A stretch of DNA of 9,767 nucleotides, taken from the NCBI GenBank assembly GCA_036555615.1, contig DATBKZ010000127.1, positions 1 to 9,767 of the forward strand. The letters run 5' to 3'. The translations under genes were made by a program, and so were the position numbers. The DNA comes from SG8-41 sp036555615 (GTDB taxonomy: Bacteria; Pseudomonadota; Gammaproteobacteria; Burkholderiales; SG8-41). Under the pieces are notes generated by a model, which worked only from the letters and a program-made list of their open reading frames with translations, was not told the DNA's origin and searched no databases. Positions 5,972-9,767 of the stretch are shown here, piece after piece (the first letter of the stretch is position 1; each line of letters opens with the position of its first letter).

Positions 5972-6355
5972 ATGAGCGAGGAGCTTCCCAAGGAGAAGAA
6001 CGTCCTCGGCGGGCCGCTGCTCGCGTGCAGCTACGACCCCGTCACCGGCTACTTCCGCGACGGCTGCTGCGCGACGCACGGCGAGCAGGAGGTCTTTCAC
6101 CTCGTGTGCGTGCGGGTGACGGCGGAATTTCTGGAGTTCTCGAAGAGCCGCGGCAACGATCTCTCGACGCCGCGCCCCGAGATGCGCTTCCGGGGATTGA
6201 AGCCCGGCGACCGCTGGTGCCTGCACGTGCTGCGCTGGGTCGAGGCGTGGGAGGCGGGCCAGGCGCCGCGCGTCGTGCTCGAGGCGACCCACGAGCAGGT
6301 GCTCAAGTTCGCGCCGCTCTCCGCGCTGAAGCGCCACGCACTCGACCTGCACTGA
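5972..6355 (+). CDS. DUF2237 family protein
   Basis: Small 127-aa protein matching DUF2237 along its whole length: KNVLGGPLLACSYDPVTGYFRDGCC (9-33), EFLEFSKSRGNDLSTPRPEM, FRGLKPGDRWCLHVLRW and PRVVLEATHEQVLKF. The conserved cysteines (C19 and the C32-C33 pair) and H43 hint at metal or thiol chemistry, but no function is established. The ATG at 5972 follows the cyclase stop by 13 bp; a longer frame from 5855 is overlap with the cyclase gene in another frame. It ends 2 bp before the convergent binding-protein gene, which leaves no space for a dedicated terminator between the two. It is the probable last gene of the thioesterase-UGSC transcription unit. Confidence 0.88.
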   Translation: MSEELPKEKNVLGGPLLACSYDPVTGYFRDGCCATHGEQEVFHLVCVRVTAEFLEFSKSRGNDLSTPRPEMRFRGLKPGDRWCLHVLRWVEAWEAGQAPRVVLEATHEQVLKFAPLSALKRHALDLH

Positions 6356-6357
6356 CG

Positions 6358-7323
6358 TCAATCGATGCGGGCGCCGGAGCGCCGGATGACCTCGCCCCAC
6401 TTGGCATGCTCGCTGCGGATGAACGCAGCGAACTGCTCCGGGGTGCTGCTGGCCGGCTCGGAGCCGATTGCGGCGGCTTTCTGACGGAACGTCGGCGAGG
6501 CAACGGCCTTGACCAGCTCGGCATTCAGCCGCGCGAGGATCGGCTTCGGAAGGCCGACTGGCCCGACGATGCCGGTCCAGGTCGTGGCTTCATAGCCGGG
6601 CACGCCCGCTTCCGCGACGGTCGGCACGTCCGGCAGCGCCGGCGTGCGCTTCGCGCTGGTCACCGCCAGCGCGCGCACCCGGCCCGATCTTGCAAAAGGC
6701 GTGATCGAGTTCGTGCTCTCGAGCATGAGCTGCACCTGGCCCGCGATGAGGTCGGCGATGCCCGCCGCGCCCCCCTTGTAGGGAACGTGGACGATCTGCG
6801 TGCCGGTCATGAACTTGAAGAGCTCGAAGCCGACGTGGCCGGGCGTGCCGTTGCCGGAGGACGCGTTGAAGAGCTTTCCGGGGTTCTGGCGGGCGTAATC
6901 GATAACGTCCTTCACGCTCCTGAACGGGGTGCTGGGGCCGGCGGCGAGCAGCATCTGGCCGGTCGTTGTCTGGGAAATCGGTAGCAGTTCCTTCCGCACG
7001 TCGACCGGCGGCTTGCGCAGCATGTTGGGGCTGATCGCCATGGCACCGATCATGCAGTAGCCGATGGTGTAGCCGTCGGGCATCGCCCTCGAAGTCAATT
7101 CGAGCCCCAGCTGCAGCGCCCCGCCGGGGCGGTTGTCCACGACAACCTGCTGCTTCATCTGGCTCGTGAGCTCGGCGGCGATCAGGCGCGCGACCGTGTC
7201 GGACGCACTTCCGGGTGCCTGCGGCACAATCATCCGGATCGGGCGCGAGGGATAGCCTTGCGCAAACGCCGCGCAGGAGAAGACCCCTGCGACAATCAGG
7301 GCCGACCAGTGCAACCGTCGCAT
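6358..7323 (-). CDS. Bug/TctC-family periplasmic solute-binding protein
   Basis: Exported 321-aa receptor of the Bug family, which binds carboxylated small molecules and feeds tripartite tricarboxylate (TctABC-type) transporters. An N-terminal signal peptide is clear: positively charged MRRLHW, a hydrophobic core, and likely cleavage after AFA (about residue 21). The mature start YPSRPIRMIVP (24-34) is the classic Bug opening. Further family marks are VVVDNRPGGALQLG (60-73), SGNGTPGHVGFELFK (156-170), VPYKGG (180-185), ALPDVPTVAEAGVPGYE (229-245) and GLPKPILARLN (257-267). The ATG at 7323 is chosen because AAGGAGG stands just upstream and a longer reading would precede the signal peptide. No tctA or tctB homologue is in the window, so it is an orphan here, as is common in Burkholderiales. 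The ligand is unknown. It converges on the DUF2237 gene and is divergent from the alpha/beta hydrolase. Confidence 0.93.
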   Translation of the reverse strand: MRRLHWSALIVAGVFSCAAFAQGYPSRPIRMIVPQAPGSASDTVARLIAAELTSQMKQQVVVDNRPGGALQLGLELTSRAMPDGYTIGYCMIGAMAISPNMLRKPPVDVRKELLPISQTTTGQMLLAAGPSTPFRSVKDVIDYARQNPGKLFNASSGNGTPGHVGFELFKFMTGTQIVHVPYKGGAAGIADLIAGQVQLMLESTNSITPFARSGRVRALAVTSAKRTPALPDVPTVAEAGVPGYEATTWTGIVGPVGLPKPILARLNAELVKAVASPTFRQKAAAIGSEPASSTPEQFAAFIRSEHAKWGEVIRRSGARID

Positions 7324-7402
7324 CGCAACCTCCTTATCCGTATTTTCGCCCCAGCGTAGCATAATTCGACACGAGCCCAGTCACGGACCGGTTCTCCAGG
7401 AA
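7324..7402. promoter_or_regulatory. Divergent intergenic region between binding protein and hydrolase genes
   Basis: This 79-bp AT-richer gap must hold the start signals for both flanking genes. CATAAT (7360-7365) resembles a plus-strand -10, and its other strand gives TATGCT (7362-7357) for the binding protein. No convincing -35 is seen at the right distance for either, so the promoters may be weak or activator-dependent. The Shine-Dalgarno sequences lie at both edges (AAGGAGG for the minus gene, CAGGA for the plus gene). Confidence 0.35.
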
Positions 7403-8239
7403 ATGCGGACGCAGCTCGTCTCGATCTCCACCGACACGATTCCGCTCGAAGGCGCCTTGCACGAGCCCGACGCCGGAGCCGCGGCCGACGCGGTGCTGCT
7501 CTTCCACGGCAACACGATGAACTTCTACGTCGGGGCGCCCCGCTTCCTGCCGCCGGTGCTGACGCGCATGGGGCTGGCATGTCTTGCGTTCAACCGCCGC
7601 GGGCACGACGTCCTCAGCACCCGCGCGAGCCGGATTGTGGAGGGCGGTGCCTTCCAGTCCAATCGCGAGGCAATCGCCGACAACCGCGTCGCGGCCGAGT
7701 GGCTGGCGCGGCGCGGCTTCCCGGTCCCGGTCGTAATCGGCCACAGCTACGGCGGGATGCTGGCGACGCGGCACGTCGTCGATCATCCGCGGACGCCGGC
7801 GCTCGTTCTGCTTTCCGCCGGCCGCGGCGGCGTGCGCCAGGACGTGTCGGGGGGCACCGAGCGGCTGTTCGCCGTCGACCGCTTCGACGAGCTGCGCGCG
7901 CGCGCGCAGGAGCTGGTTGCGTCCGGGCGGGGCAGGGAGCTCATGTTCATGCCGGGCTGGTGGTACGTGATCAGCGCGGAGAGCTTTCTCGACCGGATCG
8001 GCACTGTGCCGGACACGATCGCGCTCGCTCCGGAAATCAAGTGCCCGGTGCTCACGCTTCGCGGTGACCGGGAGGACGCGCACCGCTATCCCGTGGAAGA
8101 ATTCCAGCGCGCCGCTGGCGGCCGGTGCCGGGCAGAGGTCATTCGCGACTGCGACCACTTCTACAATGGCAGGGAGGAGCACGTCGCGAACCTCGTCGGA
8201 TCCTGGCTTGCCGAGACGCTCGGCCTGCGGGAAGCGTGA
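7403..8239 (+). CDS. Alpha/beta hydrolase
   Basis: A 278-aa cytoplasmic alpha/beta-hydrolase-fold enzyme, probably an esterase or a C-C/thioester hydrolase. The oxyanion motif LLFHGNT (32-38), the nucleophile elbow GHSYGG (113-118, S115), a likely acid D222 in LRGDRED, and the catalytic H252 in CDHFYNG form a complete triad. FNRRGHDVLS (63-72) is the strand-loop commonly seen before the elbow. The insertion at 150-200 (RFDELRARAQELV through WWYVISAESFLDRIG) is likely the cap domain that sets substrate range. The ATG at 7403 follows CAGGA closely. It is divergent from the binding-protein gene and followed by 117 bp without a gene. No signal peptide is present. The exact substrate cannot be assigned. 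Confidence 0.87.
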   Translation: MRTQLVSISTDTIPLEGALHEPDAGAAADAVLLFHGNTMNFYVGAPRFLPPVLTRMGLACLAFNRRGHDVLSTRASRIVEGGAFQSNREAIADNRVAAEWLARRGFPVPVVIGHSYGGMLATRHVVDHPRTPALVLLSAGRGGVRQDVSGGTERLFAVDRFDELRARAQELVASGRGRELMFMPGWWYVISAESFLDRIGTVPDTIALAPEIKCPVLTLRGDREDAHRYPVEEFQRAAGGRCRAEVIRDCDHFYNGREEHVANLVGSWLAETLGLREA

Positions 8240-8308
8240 CGCGTCCTTCTGTGGTTAAATTCCATTATTGAGAACTTGCGGACGGGATCAGGGCGGAACG
8301 CCGCCTCG

Positions 8309-8343
8309 CGCACGAGTCACAAGTCACCCGTCACGAGTCACGC
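8309..8343 (+). repeat. Heptamer tandem repeat (GTCACnn)
   Basis: GTCAC recurs at exact 7-bp spacing at 8316, 8323, 8330 and 8337, preceded by a degenerate unit CGCACGA at 8309. CACGAGTCAC occurs twice (8311-8320 and 8332-8341). The array lies in the 117-bp gap before the kinase gene, ending about 13 bp before its ATG. The rest of the gap (8240-8308) shows AT-rich stretches (TTAAAT 8255-8260, CATTAT 8263-8268) that may belong to a promoter, but no clear -35. Confidence 0.7.
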
Positions 8344-8356
8344 CTCATCAGGGTAA

Positions 8357-9649
8357 ATGGACATCAAGCAGATTGAAATGGACCTGAGCCTCCAGGTCGG
8401 GAAGTACGAGGTTCAGAAGTTGATCAGCAAAGGCGCGACCGGCACCGTGTACCTGGCGAAGGACACGTTTTCCGGCAAGGAAGTGGCGCTGAAGACGATC
8501 GAGCCCGAGGTGTTCCGCGACCCCGATTTCGGGACCGTTTACCGCCAGCAGTTCCTCAACGAGGCTTCGCTGGTCGGCAAGTTCAGGCATCCGCACATCG
8601 TCGCGATACTCGACGCGGCGGTGCAGGAGCATTCCGGTTACATCGCAATGGAATACGTCGACGGCGGCGATCTCTCGCAGTTTGCCCGCCCCGGCAAGCT
8701 TCTGCCGGTCGCCGACGTGCTGCAGCTGGGCTTCAAATGCTGCGGGGCGCTCGAATACGCTTTCAGGGAGGGGGTCGTCCACCGCGACATCAAGCCGGCG
8801 AACCTCATGATCACCACGGGCGGCGACGTGAGGATCTCGGACTTCGGCGCGGCGTACCTGCGCAAGAGCCAAACGGTGAAGACGGCGTCGATGGGCTCGC
8901 CTTATTACATGTCGCCCGAGCAGCTGGAGCGCCAAGAGCTTACCTTCCACAGCGACATGTACTCGCTCGGTGTCGTGCTCTACGAGCTGCTCACGGGCCA
9001 GCGCCCGTTCACGGCGGACAGCCTGGAGGCGCTGCGCCGCAAGATCCTGCAGCAGCCGCCCATCGCGCCGAGCAACGTGCGCAGGGAGCTGCCGAAGGAG
9101 ATCGACGCGGTCCTGCTGCGCGCGCTTGCCAAGAAGCCCGGGCAGCGCTACGGAACCTGGCCCGAGTTCGCCCTCGCGCTGTCGGCGGTGGCCGAGAAGT
9201 CACTGCCGCCCGGCAAAGTCGCCGACAGCGAGAAATACGTCGCGCTGAAGCGGGAGCCGACCCTGGCCGGGCTCTCCGACCTGGAGCTCTGGGAGCTTGC
9301 GCGGGCGGCGACCTGGATCCGCGTCCCGCCCAATTCCACGGTCATGCGCGAGAACGAAAAGGGCAACAAGCTCTTCTTCCTCGGCAAGGGGGAAGCCAAG
9401 GTCACCCGCTCCGGGCGCCTGCTCAACGTCATCCACGAAGGCGAGTGCTTCGGCGAGATGGCGTACATCCGAGAAGGGGGAGCGCCGCGAAGCGCAACGG
9501 TGGTGTCGGTGAAGGAGCTGCTGCTCGCCGAGTTCGAGCCGGAAGCGCTTGCCCGCATGAGCCCCGGCGCGCAGCTTTTCCTCACCCGGGCGCTGGTCCG
9601 CAACCTGGCCGACCGCCTCGAGCTCGCGAACACGATGCCCACCCGGTGA
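8357..9649 (+). CDS. Ser/Thr protein kinase fused to a cyclic-nucleotide-binding domain
   Basis: A 430-aa cytoplasmic Hanks-type kinase with a C-terminal CNB domain and no membrane segment. The kinase (about 17-275) has the Gly loop ISKGATGTVYLA (23-34, first Gly replaced by Ser24), the catalytic Lys in VALK (K46), alpha-C Glu E69, HRDIKPAN (142-149, D144, K146, N149), SDFG (161-164) and MSPEQ (185-189), so it looks active. The CNB domain (about 305-420) contains the phosphate-binding-cassette-like FGEMAYIREGGAPRSATV (365-382) with the expected Glu (E367) and Arg (R378), so cAMP or cGMP binding is plausible. This is the arrangement of a second-messenger-gated kinase in one chain. The ATG at 8357 follows CAGGG. 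Its stop overlaps the next gene's GTG by 4 bp, linking it to a molybdenum hydroxylase subunit. Its targets are unknown. Confidence 0.92.
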   Translation: MDIKQIEMDLSLQVGKYEVQKLISKGATGTVYLAKDTFSGKEVALKTIEPEVFRDPDFGTVYRQQFLNEASLVGKFRHPHIVAILDAAVQEHSGYIAMEYVDGGDLSQFARPGKLLPVADVLQLGFKCCGALEYAFREGVVHRDIKPANLMITTGGDVRISDFGAAYLRKSQTVKTASMGSPYYMSPEQLERQELTFHSDMYSLGVVLYELLTGQRPFTADSLEALRRKILQQPPIAPSNVRRELPKEIDAVLLRALAKKPGQRYGTWPEFALALSAVAEKSLPPGKVADSEKYVALKREPTLAGLSDLELWELARAATWIRVPPNSTVMRENEKGNKLFFLGKGEAKVTRSGRLLNVIHEGECFGEMAYIREGGAPRSATVVSVKELLLAEFEPEALARMSPGAQLFLTRALVRNLADRLELANTMPTR

Positions 9650-9767
9650 GCCGAGTGAGCGTCGCGTTCAAGGGCCGGCGGGAGGACGCGCGGCTCATCA
9701 CGGGCGGCGGCCGCTACACCGCCGACTGGAACCTGCCCGGGCAGCTTCACGCGCATTTCTTGCGCTC
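9646..9767 (+). CDS. Xanthine dehydrogenase family molybdopterin-binding subunit (partial, N-terminus only)
   Basis: Only 40 residues are visible before the window ends: VAFKGRREDARLITGGGRYTADWNLPGQLHAHFLRS. The pattern R-x-E-D-x-R-L-x-T-G-x-G-x-Y-x-x-D and LPGQ-x-H-A-x-F-L-R-S is the N-terminal signature of the large molybdenum-cofactor subunit of xanthine dehydrogenase, aldehyde oxidase and CO dehydrogenase type (CoxL/XdhB-like) enzymes of about 750-800 aa. GTG at 9646 overlaps the kinase stop as GTGA; GTG at 9655 is an alternative start three codons later. The role would be hydroxylation or oxidation of an organic substrate. Which family member it is cannot be told from so little. Confidence 0.82.
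   Translation, partial: MSRVSVAFKGRREDARLITGGGRYTADWNLPGQLHAHFLR

Noticed and set aside
8292..8305. Small hairpin (GGCG/CGCC) after the alpha/beta hydrolase as a terminator
   Set aside because: Only 4 base pairs and no T-run follow it.

Overview
The window is GC-rich, gene-dense chromosomal DNA of betaproteobacterial (Burkholderiales-like) character. The inference rests on GC content, codon use, a Bug/TctC-type periplasmic binding protein, and several aromatic or organic-acid catabolism families (LigI-like hydrolase, cyclase family, SDR, quinone oxidoreductase, xanthine-dehydrogenase-type subunit). No species can be named from the sequence. There are no tRNA or rRNA genes, IS elements or CRISPR arrays.

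Left part (1-1572, minus strand): a LigI-like TIM-barrel amidohydrolase is followed downstream by an SDR oxidoreductase that runs off the window edge. Between them lies a REP/BIME-like pair of inverted palindromes (615-690) that abuts the SDR start codon. The 176-bp gap 1573-1748 carries promoter-like sequences for both directions.

Centre (1749-6355, plus strand): six closely spaced genes look like one transcription unit: a PaaI-like hotdog thioesterase; a UGSC-family selenoprotein; its translationally coupled ~370-aa partner of unknown function; a zinc-independent quinone-oxidoreductase-like MDR; a cyclase-family metal hydrolase; and a DUF2237 protein. The selenoprotein is the main result. 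A conventional gene caller splits it at an in-frame TGA (2534-2536) into two unrelated-looking fragments. Read through, the frame gives the motif U-G-S-C-T-S-W-S-V-H-D, continues to 2785, and ends in a GTGA overlap with the next gene. A hairpin with a G-first apical loop starts immediately after the TGA, as expected of a bacterial SECIS element.

Right part: a convergent Bug/TctC solute-binding protein (6358-7323, minus) lies divergent from an alpha/beta hydrolase (7403-8239, plus). After a gap with a 7-bp-period tandem repeat comes a Ser/Thr protein kinase fused to a cyclic-nucleotide-binding domain (8357-9649). It overlaps by 4 bp the start of a molybdopterin-binding xanthine-dehydrogenase-family subunit that continues beyond the window.

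Taken together the genes suggest uptake and catabolism of an unidentified organic acid, ester or CoA-linked substrate, with a selenocysteine redox protein embedded in the pathway operon. The substrate cannot be deduced from the sequence.
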